From JBDLRH01 sp039800165 (GTDB taxonomy: Bacteria; Pseudomonadota; Gammaproteobacteria; Burkholderiales; Burkholderiaceae_C), in contig JBDLRH010000121.1 in NCBI GenBank assembly GCA_039800165.1, positions 1 through 47,766 of the forward strand: DNA of 47,766 bases, in the 5' to 3' direction. A program made the position numbers and the translations under genes. Every line of letters starts with the position of its first letter. Positions within the stretch are counted from its first letter, which is position 1. Under the pieces are notes generated by a model. The model saw nothing but the letters and a program-made list of their open reading frames with translations. It ran no database searches and was not told where the DNA came from. Shown here one piece after another: positions 1-8,588 of the stretch.

Positions 1-2
1 GC

Positions 3-1289
3 ATGATGGGCATGCTGCGCGCCAACGTGCCGGCCATCTATGTGTACGGCGGCACCATCCTGCCGGGCAAGTGGAAAGGCGAAGACCTCAACATCGTCAG
101 CGTGTTCGAGGCCGTGGGCCAAAACGCCGCCGGCAAGATCAGCGACCAGGACCTCAAGGATATCGAGCAGCACGCCATCCCCGGCACCGGCTCGTGCGGC
201 GGCATGTACACCGCCAACACCATGAGCTCGGCCTTCGAGGCGCTTGGCCTGTCGCTGCCCTACTCGTCCACCATGGCCAACGTGCACGAAGAGAAGGTGC
301 GCTCGACCCAGGAATCGGCGCGCGTGCTGGTCGAGGCGATCAAGAAGGACCTGAAGCCGCGCGACATCGTCACGCGCAAGGCCATCGAGAACGCGGTGGC
401 GGTGATCATGGCCACCGGCGGCTCCACCAACGCGGTGCTGCACTTCCTGGCGATTGCCCACGCGGCCGAGGTCGAGTGGACCATTGATGACTTCGAGCGC
501 ATCCGCCAGCGCACTCCGGTGCTGTGCGACCTGAAGCCCAGCGGCCGCGCCCTGGCGGTGGACCTGCACCGCGCCGGCGGCATTCCGCAGGTGATGAAGA
601 TCCTGCTGAACGCGGGCCTGCTGCACGGCGACTGCATGACGATCACCGGCAAGACGATTGCCGAGACGCTGAAGGACGTGCCCGACGCACCGCCAGATCA
701 AAGCGTGATCCACACCATCGACAACGCGATGTACAAGCAGGGCCACCTGGCCATCCTCAAGGGCAACCTGTCTCCCGAGGGCGCGGTGGCCAAGATCACC
801 GGCCTGAAGAACCCGGTGATCACCGGCCCGGCGCGCGTGTTCGACGACGAGCAGTCGGCGCTGCAGGCCATCCTGGACGGCAAGATCAAGGCCGGCGACG
901 TGATGGTGCTGCGCTACCTGGGCCCCAAGGGCGGCCCGGGCATGCCCGAAATGCTGGCCCCCACCGGCGCGCTGATCGGCGCGGGCCTGGGTGAAAGCGT
1001 GGGCCTGATCACCGACGGCCGCTTCTCCGGCGGCACCTGGGGCATGGTGGTCGGCCATGTGGCGCCCGAGGCGGCCGCCGGTGGCAACATCGCGCTGGTG
1101 CACGAGGGCGACCCGATCACCATCGACGCACGCCAGCTGCTGCTGCAGGTCAACGTGAGCGATGACGAGCTGGCCAAGCGCCGCGCCAGCTGGAAGGCGC
1201 CCGCCCCGCGCTACACCCGCGGCGTGCAGGCCAAGTTTGCGTTCAACGCCGCCAGCGCGAGCAAGGGCGCGGTGCTGGACAATTTCTGA
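3..1289 (+). CDS. ilvD: Dihydroxy-acid dehydratase, 5' end outside window
   Basis: Converts 2,3-dihydroxy-isovalerate (or 2,3-dihydroxy-3-methylvalerate) to the 2-keto acid, the third common step of valine and isoleucine synthesis in the cytoplasm. The visible 428 residues carry the third Fe-S cysteine in PGTGSCGGMYTANTM, the GGSTNAVLH motif, the GPKGGPGMPE loop and the C-terminal TDGRFSGGT motif. Only the C-terminal three quarters is present: about 130-190 residues, with the first two cluster cysteines, lie before base 1, so the first ATG seen is not the true start. A second IlvD/Edd-family gene at 14766 belongs to a catabolic operon; this copy, beside a housekeeping-type cytochrome, is more likely the biosynthetic one. 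That assignment is inference from context. Confidence 0.95.
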   Translation: MMGMLRANVPAIYVYGGTILPGKWKGEDLNIVSVFEAVGQNAAGKISDQDLKDIEQHAIPGTGSCGGMYTANTMSSAFEALGLSLPYSSTMANVHEEKVRSTQESARVLVEAIKKDLKPRDIVTRKAIENAVAVIMATGGSTNAVLHFLAIAHAAEVEWTIDDFERIRQRTPVLCDLKPSGRALAVDLHRAGGIPQVMKILLNAGLLHGDCMTITGKTIAETLKDVPDAPPDQSVIHTIDNAMYKQGHLAILKGNLSPEGAVAKITGLKNPVITGPARVFDDEQSALQAILDGKIKAGDVMVLRYLGPKGGPGMPEMLAPTGALIGAGLGESVGLITDGRFSGGTWGMVVGHVAPEAAAGGNIALVHEGDPITIDARQLLLQVNVSDDELAKRRASWKAPAPRYTRGVQAKFAFNAASASKGAVLDNF

Positions 1290-1323
1290 TATTTTCAACC
1301 ACCCGTCTTCCACAGGAGTTTTC

Positions 1324-1623
1324 GTGAAGCACTTCGTCGTGATCGCTGCTGCGCTGCTGGCCGCCCCGGCCTTTGCCGACCAGGCGCTGGCCACCGCCAA
1401 GAACTGCATGGCCTGCCATGCCGCCGACAAGAAGCTGGTCGGCCCGTCGTACAAGGACATCGCTGCCAAGTACGCCGGCGACCGCACCGCCGTGGACAAG
1501 CTGGCGCAAAAGATCATCAAGGGCGGCTCGGGCGTCTGGGGCCCGGTGCCGATGCCGGCCAACGCACAGGTCAACGAAGCCGAGGCCAAGAAGCTGTCGG
1601 CCTGGGTGCTCGCCACCAAGTAA
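1324..1623 (+). CDS. Small periplasmic class I cytochrome c (c551/c552 type)
   Basis: A 99-residue electron carrier. Residues 1-18 form a Sec signal peptide ending AFA|DQ. The heme-binding CMACH lies at residues 28-32 and the likely axial methionine at about 77 in GPVPMPAN. Length and motifs fit the c551/c552 family, which shuttles electrons to terminal oxidases or nitrite reductase. The start is GTG at 1324, chosen because AGGAG at 1314-1318 sits five bases upstream and the signal peptide begins there; the longer in-frame extension to 1162 overlaps ilvD and lacks these features. It follows ilvD by 34 bases on the same strand. The partner oxidase is not in the window. Confidence 0.9.
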   Translation: MKHFVVIAAALLAAPAFADQALATAKNCMACHAADKKLVGPSYKDIAAKYAGDRTAVDKLAQKIIKGGSGVWGPVPMPANAQVNEAEAKKLSAWVLATK

Positions 1624-1665
1624 GCCGCCGACGGCGCGCCCAAGGCCGCCGTTTGCCCTTCGCTT

Positions 1666-2646
1666 TTGCGGTACCTCTACCCCGCCTGGTTTGCCTGCGT
1701 GATGGGCCTCAGCGGCCTGTCGCTGGCCTGGCACCGGGCCGGTGGCGGCGTGGGTGCCGCGCTGTCGCTGTTCATTGGCGCCTTCGCCGCCATCGGTTTC
1801 GCGCTGTTGCTGGCGCTCACCGTGTGGCGCGGGCTGCGCCATGGCGACGCGGTGCGCGAGGACTGGCACCACCCGGTACGCCACGCCTTCTTTGCCACGT
1901 TGCCGATCTCGATGATCCTGCTGGCCACGGTGGCAGTGGCGCAGGGTGCACCGTTGCCGCTGGCGCATGCGCTGTGGGTCTGCGGCGCGGCGCTGCAGTT
2001 CGCGGTCACGGTGTGGGTGGTGTCGCGCTGGCTGCGCGGTACCGACGGCAAGCTGGCCTGGCCCTCGTTCACGCCGGTGCTGTTCATCCCGGTGGTGGGC
2101 AACGTGCTCACGCCGCTGGCGGGCAGCGCGGTCGGTCACCCCGACTGGGCGGCAGCGCAGTTCGGCATCGGGCTGCTGCTGTGGCCCATCGTGATTTGCC
2201 TGATGGCGGTGCGCATCGGCCTGATCGGCCTGTGGCCGCCGCGCATGCTGGCCAGCACCTTCATCACCGTGGCACCGCCTTCGGTGGTGGGCCTGGCAGC
2301 ACTGCAGCTGCAGGCGCCGGCCACGCTGGCGTGGATGGCCTGGGGCATGGCGCTGTTCTTCCTGGCGTGGTCATGCACCGTGGTGCCGCGCCTGCGCGGT
2401 CAGCCGTTTTCGCTGCCGTTCTGGGGCACCTCGTTCCCGCTGGCCGCCTTTGCGGCGCTGTCGCTGCGCCTGGCCACGGGCGCCGGGCCGGCGTTCACCG
2501 CGTTCGCCCATGCCGCGCTGGCACTGGCCACGGCCGTCATCGCCACGCTGGTGCTGCTGACGCTGCGCGGGCTGCTCAACGGCTCGCTGCTGCAGCCTGA
2601 ACCGGCGCCGCCGGCGCCTCAGACCACGCAGTCGGCAATCGCCTGA
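1666..2646 (+). CDS. TDT-family transporter (TehA/SLAC1-like), ten-helix membrane protein
   Basis: A 326-residue, almost wholly hydrophobic protein with about ten membrane segments, starting RYLYPAWFACVMGLSGLSLA, which resembles the first helix of the tellurite-resistance/dicarboxylate (TDT) family. Members export organic anions, sulfite or similar solutes; the substrate here is unknown. The only start codon after the cytochrome stop is TTG at 1666, with no clear Shine-Dalgarno. The frame is the cytochrome frame and stays open from its TAA at 1621, so expression may depend on translation of the cytochrome gene. The 3' end overlaps the convergent kinase gene by 28 bases. Family call good, start uncertain. 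Confidence 0.75.
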   Translation: MRYLYPAWFACVMGLSGLSLAWHRAGGGVGAALSLFIGAFAAIGFALLLALTVWRGLRHGDAVREDWHHPVRHAFFATLPISMILLATVAVAQGAPLPLAHALWVCGAALQFAVTVWVVSRWLRGTDGKLAWPSFTPVLFIPVVGNVLTPLAGSAVGHPDWAAAQFGIGLLLWPIVICLMAVRIGLIGLWPPRMLASTFITVAPPSVVGLAALQLQAPATLAWMAWGMALFFLAWSCTVVPRLRGQPFSLPFWGTSFPLAAFAALSLRLATGAGPAFTAFAHAALALATAVIATLVLLTLRGLLNGSLLQPEPAPPAPQTTQSAIA

Positions 2647-4805
2647 TTCAGCACATCGGGCTTGACCGGCTTGCTCAGATAGCCGTCCATGCCCGCGTCC
2701 AGGCACATCTGACGGTCTTCTGCAAACGCATTGGCCGTCATCGCGATGATGGGCACATGCTCGTTGCGGCCTGACGCGAGCTCTTCGGCGCGAATCGCCC
2801 GCGTGGCCTGCAGGCCATCCATCACCGGCATCTGCATGTCCATCAGGATCAGGTCGGGCTTGAGGCTGCGCCACTGCGCGATGCCCTCCTCGCCGCTGAG
2901 GGCCAGGTGCACCTCGTGCCCGGCCTTCTCCAGCATGCGCTGCGCCAGCTGCTGGTTGATCGGGTGGTCTTCCACCACCAGCACCCGCAGCGCGCGAATG
3001 GGCCCTGCCAGCGGGGCCAGCGCTGCCGGCAGCGTCTCGGGGGCGCGTGCGGCATCCAGCACCACCGAAAAATGGAACACGCTGCCCTGCCCCGGCGTGC
3101 TGTGCACGCCGATCTGTCCGCCCATCATCTCGACCAGCTGCTTGCTGATCGCCAGGCCCAGGCCGGTGCCGCCATAGCGCCGCGCGGTCGAACTGTCAGC
3201 CTGCGAGAACGGCACGAACAGCCGTCCGAGCTTGTCTTCGGGAATGCCCACGCCGGTGTCGACGATGCGAAAGCCCAGGTGCTGTTGCGCAGCGCCCATG
3301 CCGGGCAGGCCAGGCAGCGGCGCCACCTCGATGGTGATGCTGCCGCGCTCGGTGAACTTCATCGCGTTGCCCACCAGGTTGAGCAGCACCTGACGCAGCC
3401 GGCCCGGGTCGCCGCACGCGCGCGCGGGCAGCCCGGGCGCCATCTGCAGCGTGAGCTGCAGGCCCTTGCCCGATGCGACGATCTGCTGCGGCCGCACCAC
3501 CGAGTCGAGCAGTGGCGCCAGATCGAAGTCCACGCTCTCAAGCTCCATCTGCCGCGCCTCGATCTTCGACAGGTCGAGGATGTCGTTGATGATCAGCAGC
3601 AACGAATCCGCCGACTGGCGCACGCCCTCGAGGTATTCGCGCTGCTCGCGGGTAACCGGTGTCTCCAGCGCCAGCTGCGTCAGGCCCACGATGCCGTTCA
3701 TCGGCGTGCGGATTTCGTGGCTCATGGTCGCGAGGAAGTCCGACTTCGCCACGTTGGCCGCCTCGGCTGCCGCGGTGATGCGGCGCAGCTCTTCTTCCTT
3801 TTCCTTGCGCCAGCTGATGTCGGTCGACGAGCCGCGGTAGCCCGTGAAGTTGCCCGCGCCGTCGAACACCGGCTTGCCCGACACGCTCATCCATCGCACA
3901 TCGCCGTTGCTGCGCCGGTACGGGTACTCCAGGTTGTAGAAGGGCTTGTGCGCTTCCACCGTGGCGCGGTGCTCGGCCCACAAGGCTGCATCGTCGGCGT
4001 TGCGCGGCGCCGTCAGTTCCCAGCGCCGGCGGCCCATGACCCGCGGTACCTCGATGTCGGCCTGTGCCGCGCGGCTGCTCGAGACGATGTAGCGGCTGAT
4101 GCGATGCTCGGTATCGGTCTCCCAGAACCAGTCGCTGCCCACACTGGCGTACGTCTGCAGCCGCTCGCTGGACTCGCGCAATTCGGCTTCCAGGCGGTGG
4201 CGCTCGGTCAGTTCGGCCTGAGCGCTGGACAGCAGGCCCTGCAACTGCTCAAGGATGCGCGGCAGGGGCAGGATCACCGCAAACAGGCTCACGCTCACCA
4301 GCACCAGCACGCCCAGCGGCGCGCCAGTGAAGTACACGGGAGCATCGATGCCCATGCGGCTGGCCACGAAGCCGCCCAGCAGCAGCAGCAGGAACGTCAC
4401 CGCATACAGCGACGCCGCACCGACACCGCGAATCAGCGTCAGCACCGGCAAGAAGGCGGCCGCCATCAAACCGGTCAGCGCCGTCTGCTGCGACAGCCCG
4501 TAATACAGCGCGCACAAGGCCCACGAGAACAGGGCATATGACCCGCAGGCGCGCCACGCCCCGGCGCGCTGGCAGTAGCGGCGGTGCCACCAGGCGGCGG
4601 CGGCCAGGATGGCGACCATGACCAACGTGCCGGCAGGTCGCACATAGTGACTCGGGAACAGCAGCACAAAGGCTGCCAGCACCACACAAGCAACCAGGAC
4701 CACGCTCATGTAGTCCTTCAGGATCGTGGCGGCCAGTTCGCCCTGGGCGCGGCCCATGCGGTCCAGCGAGCGCCAGTTGCGCGTGAGGTTGGCCAAGGCG
4801 CTCAT
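2619..4805 (-). CDS. Hybrid sensor histidine kinase with PAS and receiver domains
   Basis: A 728-residue inner-membrane signalling protein. Residues about 30-180 form five or six membrane helices; a short coiled region follows (190-215), then a PAS domain (about 215-335, ending in a PAC-like GYRGSSTDIS). HisKA has the phospho-acceptor H363 in MSHEIRTPMNG. The ATPase domain has N-box NLVGNAMKF, G1 DTGVG and G2 GGTGLGLAI. A C-terminal receiver has phospho-acceptor D656 in LILMDMQMPVMDG and K712 in SKPVKP. It must pass phosphate to a separate phosphotransfer protein or regulator, none of which is adjacent. ATG 4805 is chosen over the much longer open frame because the upstream extension lies antisense to the amidohydrolase gene; GAGG stands just upstream. 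It diverges from the gene at 4881. Confidence 0.9.
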   Translation of the reverse strand: MSALANLTRNWRSLDRMGRAQGELAATILKDYMSVVLVACVVLAAFVLLFPSHYVRPAGTLVMVAILAAAAWWHRRYCQRAGAWRACGSYALFSWALCALYYGLSQQTALTGLMAAAFLPVLTLIRGVGAASLYAVTFLLLLLGGFVASRMGIDAPVYFTGAPLGVLVLVSVSLFAVILPLPRILEQLQGLLSSAQAELTERHRLEAELRESSERLQTYASVGSDWFWETDTEHRISRYIVSSSRAAQADIEVPRVMGRRRWELTAPRNADDAALWAEHRATVEAHKPFYNLEYPYRRSNGDVRWMSVSGKPVFDGAGNFTGYRGSSTDISWRKEKEEELRRITAAAEAANVAKSDFLATMSHEIRTPMNGIVGLTQLALETPVTREQREYLEGVRQSADSLLLIINDILDLSKIEARQMELESVDFDLAPLLDSVVRPQQIVASGKGLQLTLQMAPGLPARACGDPGRLRQVLLNLVGNAMKFTERGSITIEVAPLPGLPGMGAAQQHLGFRIVDTGVGIPEDKLGRLFVPFSQADSSTARRYGGTGLGLAISKQLVEMMGGQIGVHSTPGQGSVFHFSVVLDAARAPETLPAALAPLAGPIRALRVLVVEDHPINQQLAQRMLEKAGHEVHLALSGEEGIAQWRSLKPDLILMDMQMPVMDGLQATRAIRAEELASGRNEHVPIIAMTANAFAEDRQMCLDAGMDGYLSKPVKPDVLNQAIADCVV

Positions 4806-4880
4806 CACCTCAGTATCACCGTTTCGGTCTGCAAAGCCGTATCCATAGGTAACTGCGCCGCGCCTGTGTAGCATGGACCG

Positions 4881-5915
4881 ATGGCCCCGCGCACCCTCCA
4901 GACCTTCTTTCACCCCGACCAGCGGCTGCACCATCCGCGCAGCTACTTCTCGCGCGGGCGCATGCGCGAGCCGCAGGAAGTGCCCGACCGCATCACGCCG
5001 CTGCTGCATGCGGCGCATGCCATGGGCCTGAGCGTGCACGAGCCTGCCGACCAGGGCATCGACCCGCTGCGTGCGGCGCACAGCGATGCCTACCTGCAGT
5101 TCCTGCAGACGGCGCACGCGCGCTGGAAGCAGATGCCAGCCGACTGGGGCGACGAGGTGATGTCCAACGTGTTCGTGCGCGAGCCCAATGCACTGCGCGG
5201 CGTGCTGGCCGAAGCGGGCCGCTATCTGGCCGATGGCAGCTGCCCGGTGGGCCAGCACACCTGGCGCTCGGCCTACGCCGCGGCACAGGCTGCACTGGCG
5301 GGCGCCGATGCACTGCTGGCTGGTGAGCGCTTTGCGTGGGCCCTGTGCCGCCCGCCCGGCCACCACGCGCGGCGCGAGGCCGCGGGCGGCTTTTGCTACC
5401 TGAACAACGCGGCCATTGCCGCCGAGCGGCTGCGCAGCGCCCACGCACGGGTGGTGGTGCTCGACACCGACATGCACCATGGCCAGGGCGTGCAGGAGAT
5501 CTTCTGGGAGCGCGCCGACGTGCCCTACATCTCGATCCACGGCGATCCGACCAACTTCTATCCGGTGGTGGCAGGTCATGCGGACGAAACCGGCGGCGGC
5601 GCCGGGCGCGGCTTCAACCTCAACCTGCCGATGCCGCACGGCAGCGCCGAGCCGGCGTTCTTCGAGCGGCTGGACACGGCGCTGCACACCCTGCGCGAGC
5701 AGGCGCCCGGCGCGGTGGTGCTGTCACTGGGCTTTGACATCTACCGCGAAGACCCGCAGTCGATGCTGGACTTCAGCGCTGAAGGCTTTGCGCGGCTGGG
5801 TGCGGCCATCGCAGCACTGCAGCTGCCGGTGCTGGTGGTGCAGGAAGGCGGCTACCACCTGAGCACGCTGCAAGACAACGCGCAACGCTTCTTTGGCGGC
5901 CTGCTCGGGCGTTGA
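4881..5915 (+). CDS. HDAC-superfamily amidohydrolase, acetylpolyamine-amidohydrolase-like
   Basis: A 344-residue zinc deacetylase of the arginase/deacetylase fold. Visible catalytic elements: H161-H162 in CRPPGHHARR, zinc ligands D197 and H199 in LDTDMHHGQG, D286 in LSLGFDIY, and transition-state Tyr325 in QEGGYH. The N-terminal PQEVPDRITPLL segment and the HGDPTNFYP and ADETGGGAG segments resemble acetylpolyamine amidohydrolases (AphA) more than acetoin-utilisation AcuC. It probably removes acetyl groups from small acetylated amines in the cytoplasm; the substrate cannot be read from sequence. The gene diverges from the sensor kinase with a 75-base shared promoter region and converges on the MFS gene. 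Confidence 0.85.
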   Translation: MAPRTLQTFFHPDQRLHHPRSYFSRGRMREPQEVPDRITPLLHAAHAMGLSVHEPADQGIDPLRAAHSDAYLQFLQTAHARWKQMPADWGDEVMSNVFVREPNALRGVLAEAGRYLADGSCPVGQHTWRSAYAAAQAALAGADALLAGERFAWALCRPPGHHARREAAGGFCYLNNAAIAAERLRSAHARVVVLDTDMHHGQGVQEIFWERADVPYISIHGDPTNFYPVVAGHADETGGGAGRGFNLNLPMPHGSAEPAFFERLDTALHTLREQAPGAVVLSLGFDIYREDPQSMLDFSAEGFARLGAAIAALQLPVLVVQEGGYHLSTLQDNAQRFFGGLLGR

Positions 5916-5952
5916 TGGGGCGCAGGCGCACGGCCCGCGGGTGTGCAGATCC

Positions 5953-7134
5953 TCAGGCCGTGCGCGGCAGCGGCACCGGCCGCGGCGTGCGCGGCAGCTG
6001 GCTCACCACCGCCAGCGTCACCAGCGAGGTGGCCGCCATCAGCGTCAGCAACGCCGTGAAGCCCGCCTGCTTGACCACCGGGCCGATCAGCCACACCGCC
6101 AGCGAGCTTGCGCCCAGCGAAACCGCCAGCCGCATGCCTGCCACGCGCGAACGCATGCTGTCGTCCACAAAGCGCACCAGCATCGCATCGGTGAAGGGCA
6201 CCGCGCCAAAGATGGTGGCCATGAAGAGGAACTGCAGCAGGTAGAACACCCAGCCGTTGCTGACGATGGCCAGTGCGATGAACACCGCCTGCAGCGCGAT
6301 CACGCCCAGGTACAGCGTCTTGAGCGCGTGGCGGTCCAGCAGATGGCCCACCACCAGTTGTGTCACCGACGCCGCTGCATATACGGCTGCCAGCAGCAGG
6401 CCCAGCTGCGCCGGGTCAGACGCCATCGACTGCAGGCGGCTGGCCAGCATCTCGTAGTTGCTGCTGGTCGAGAAGTTGAACACCAGGCTGCCGGTGGTGG
6501 ACGCGAGCGTCATCACCAAAAACAGCCGTGCCAGCGACACGCCTGCGGGCGCAGCGCTTGAGACCTTCTTCTTTGCGGGGGCCTGCATCTCGCGCGGCGC
6601 CACCATGGCGAACAGCACACCGCAGACCAGGCACACCACGCCCGGCACCGCAAAGGCCGCGCGCCAGCCGAAGTACTTGACGAAAAAGCCGGTGACCACC
6701 GCCGCCGCCGCGATGCCGAGGTTGCCCGCCAGGCCATTGATGCCGATGGTGCGGCCCGGCCGTTCGGCGCCCTGCACCAGCATCGGGATGCCCACCGGGT
6801 GGTAGATGGCGGCAAAGCAGCCCAGCAGCGCCAGCGCCAGCGCCATCTGCAGCGGCGACTGCGACACGCTGACCAGCAGTGCAGCGACACCCATGCCGGC
6901 AAAGAACACCAGCATCATCGGCCGGCGGCCCCATTGGTCACCCAGCTTGCCGGCCGGCAGCGAGCCCAGGCCGAAGAAGAAGAACGCCGCCACGCTGTAC
7001 GGCATCAGGTCTTCCCAGCGCGCCACGCCAAAGTCGGCCGCGATGCGGGTGACCGCCGTGGCAAAGATCAGCAGGAACATGTGGTCGATGGCGTGACCGA
7101 CGTTCAGCAGAAGGCGCGTGGAGGCGTTGAGCAT
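5953..7134 (-). CDS. MFS transporter, fosmidomycin-resistance (Fsr)-like
   Basis: A 393-residue twelve-helix major facilitator. The first helix contains GHAIDHMFLLIF; the loop between helices 2 and 3 has GKLGDQWGRRPMM; and YHPVGIPML is typical of the Fsr branch of drug and metabolite efflux proteins. The ATG at 7134 gives the usual N-terminus; a longer frame to 7344 lies antisense inside the WYL gene and is rejected. It is the last gene of a minus-strand unit, 20 bases after the WYL regulator, which suggests the regulator controls export of a small toxic compound. Substrate unknown. Confidence 0.85.
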   Translation of the reverse strand: MLNASTRLLLNVGHAIDHMFLLIFATAVTRIAADFGVARWEDLMPYSVAAFFFFGLGSLPAGKLGDQWGRRPMMLVFFAGMGVAALLVSVSQSPLQMALALALLGCFAAIYHPVGIPMLVQGAERPGRTIGINGLAGNLGIAAAAVVTGFFVKYFGWRAAFAVPGVVCLVCGVLFAMVAPREMQAPAKKKVSSAAPAGVSLARLFLVMTLASTTGSLVFNFSTSSNYEMLASRLQSMASDPAQLGLLLAAVYAAASVTQLVVGHLLDRHALKTLYLGVIALQAVFIALAIVSNGWVFYLLQFLFMATIFGAVPFTDAMLVRFVDDSMRSRVAGMRLAVSLGASSLAVWLIGPVVKQAGFTALLTLMAATSLVTLAVVSQLPRTPRPVPLPRTA

Positions 7135-7154
7135 GGCCGATCGTACTGCGCGGG

Positions 7155-8117
7155 CTAGGTCGCGTTGGCGCGCATCGCATCGATGACGGCGCGGTACTGT
7201 CGCCTGAGCGCCTGCGGGCCGATCACCTGTGCGTCGGCGCCAAAGCGCAGCACGTCGGCCAGCATCTCGCGCTCGTCGCTGTAGGGCACCTCGAGTTCGA
7301 TCGAGCCGTCCTTCAGAACCCGGCGGCGCTGCTCGGGGTGCCACTGCTCATGCTGCACCCACAGCGAGCGCTTGGGGCTGAAGCGGATCTTCGCCCAGTC
7401 CTTGGGCGCGCCGCCAAAGATGCCGTAGCTTGCGCTCATCGAGCGGCGCAGTGCCTTGGGGTCGACCTCATCGGCCTCGATGTCCAGCACCTCGGCGCTT
7501 TCGATCGCGTCGATGCCAAAGCAGCGGATGTCGCGCCGCAGGTGGCAGCGCGCGTCCACGTACCAGTTGTCGCGGTAGTGCACCAGCTGCTGTGGCGAGA
7601 TGTCGCGCGGCACGCGCTCGTTGCGCTCGCGGTTGTGATGCACGATGCGCAGCCGCTTGCGCTGCAGCGTGGCCTGCGCCACGGCCTCGAAGCAGTGCAG
7701 CGGCACCTCGCGCTTGCCGGCGTGCACCACGCGCACCCGTTCGCTCACGGTGCCGGGCTCCAGGCCCTGCTTGCGCAGCATGTCGTCGAGCCGCTCGCGC
7801 AGCGGTGCGAGCTTGGGGCCCAGCAAGCCGGGCTGCAGCTGCTCGAGCAGGCCGTGCAGCGTCATCAGGCCCAGCAGCTCTTCGTGGCTGAAGTGCACGC
7901 CCGGCAGCTCCACCAGGCCGCTGGCGTTGTCGATGCGGTAGCCGCCGGCGTCGCGGTCATACACGATCGGCGTGTTCATCTGGTCGCGCAGCTTGGCCAG
8001 GTCGCGCTTGAGCGTGGCCGCCGATATCTCGAGCGAGTCGCGCAGGTCCTGCGCGCTGACCACGCGCCGCGCCTTGAACAGCTGCTGGTACTTGTACAGG
8101 CGTGACGATTCGCTCAT
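7155..8117 (-). CDS. WYL-domain (YafY-type) transcriptional regulator
   Basis: A 320-residue DNA-binding protein. Residues 1-60 form a DeoR-like winged helix-turn-helix (SAQDLRDSLEISAATLKRDL). The middle holds the WYL ligand-binding domain with NWYVDARCHLRRDIRCFGID, and a WCX-like C-terminal domain follows (EVPYSDEREMLADVLRFGAD). WYL proteins sense nucleotide or small-molecule ligands and control stress, repair or defence genes. The ATG at 8117 overlaps the TGA of the preceding small gene by four bases, so the two are translationally coupled. The likely target is its own unit, including the downstream MFS gene. Confidence 0.9.
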   Translation of the reverse strand: MSESSRLYKYQQLFKARRVVSAQDLRDSLEISAATLKRDLAKLRDQMNTPIVYDRDAGGYRIDNASGLVELPGVHFSHEELLGLMTLHGLLEQLQPGLLGPKLAPLRERLDDMLRKQGLEPGTVSERVRVVHAGKREVPLHCFEAVAQATLQRKRLRIVHHNRERNERVPRDISPQQLVHYRDNWYVDARCHLRRDIRCFGIDAIESAEVLDIEADEVDPKALRRSMSASYGIFGGAPKDWAKIRFSPKRSLWVQHEQWHPEQRRRVLKDGSIELEVPYSDEREMLADVLRFGADAQVIGPQALRRQYRAVIDAMRANAT

Positions 8118-8521
8118 GGCTGCCCCTGCCCTGCAATCCAGCGCTCCACCGCCGCGCGCAGGCGGTTGCCGGGCGTGATGCCCCGCGCGCGCGCCGCGGC
8201 ATTGGCATGCGAGACCACGCCGCTTTCCCAGGTGTCCAGCGAGTCGCCGATGCGCGCACTGGTGTGTGCCACCGTGGCGGCCGGCACGCCGCGCGCCTGC
8301 AGCATTGCCAGCGCCGCAATGCCGGCGTCGTCCTTGCCCACGCCGGCGTCGTTGAAGACCGCCAGCGCCAGCGGCACCTCCAGCGCGAATTCGCCCGAAC
8401 TGGTGCCGCCATGCGAGGACGACACCACCAGGCAGCCCTCGTCCTCGGGCTCCACCTGCGTGATCGAATTCATCACCAGCACCCGCCCCGCCGGCCCGCG
8501 CGCCACTTCTGTTTTCAGCAT
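8114..8521 (-). CDS. Conserved small protein of unknown function, paralogue A
   Basis: A 135-residue soluble protein with no signal peptide or membrane segment that I can assign to a named family. It is about three quarters identical, without gaps, to the product at 24106 over the first 120 residues. Shared blocks include SHGG, SSGEFALEVPL, FNDAGVGKD, AGIAAL, MLQARGV, SARIGDS and GVVSH. His37, His86 and His105 and Asp58, Asp64 and Asp93 are conserved in both copies, which would suit a small enzyme or metal site. Start ATG 8521 is preferred over 8539 because the paralogue begins MLKKEVARG at the same point. It heads an operon with a WYL regulator and an MFS exporter. Confidence 0.75.
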   Translation of the reverse strand: MLKTEVARGPAGRVLVMNSITQVEPEDEGCLVVSSSHGGTSSGEFALEVPLALAVFNDAGVGKDDAGIAALAMLQARGVPAATVAHTSARIGDSLDTWESGVVSHANAAARARGITPGNRLRAAVERWIAGQGQP

Positions 8522-8588
8522 CCGGTCATTGTGATCCAAAGCCGTGGCGGAATGCCAGAATGCACGCCATCACAAGAGGAGACACCGC

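Noticed and set aside
1243..2139. A 298-residue minus-strand frame over the cytochrome and transporter
   Set aside because: R/H/Q-rich shadow with no motif; the plus-strand genes are well supported.
2907..4541. A 544-residue open frame on the plus strand
   Set aside because: Lies wholly antisense to the hybrid kinase, has H/R/Q/A-rich composition and no domain; a shadow of G+C-rich codon use.
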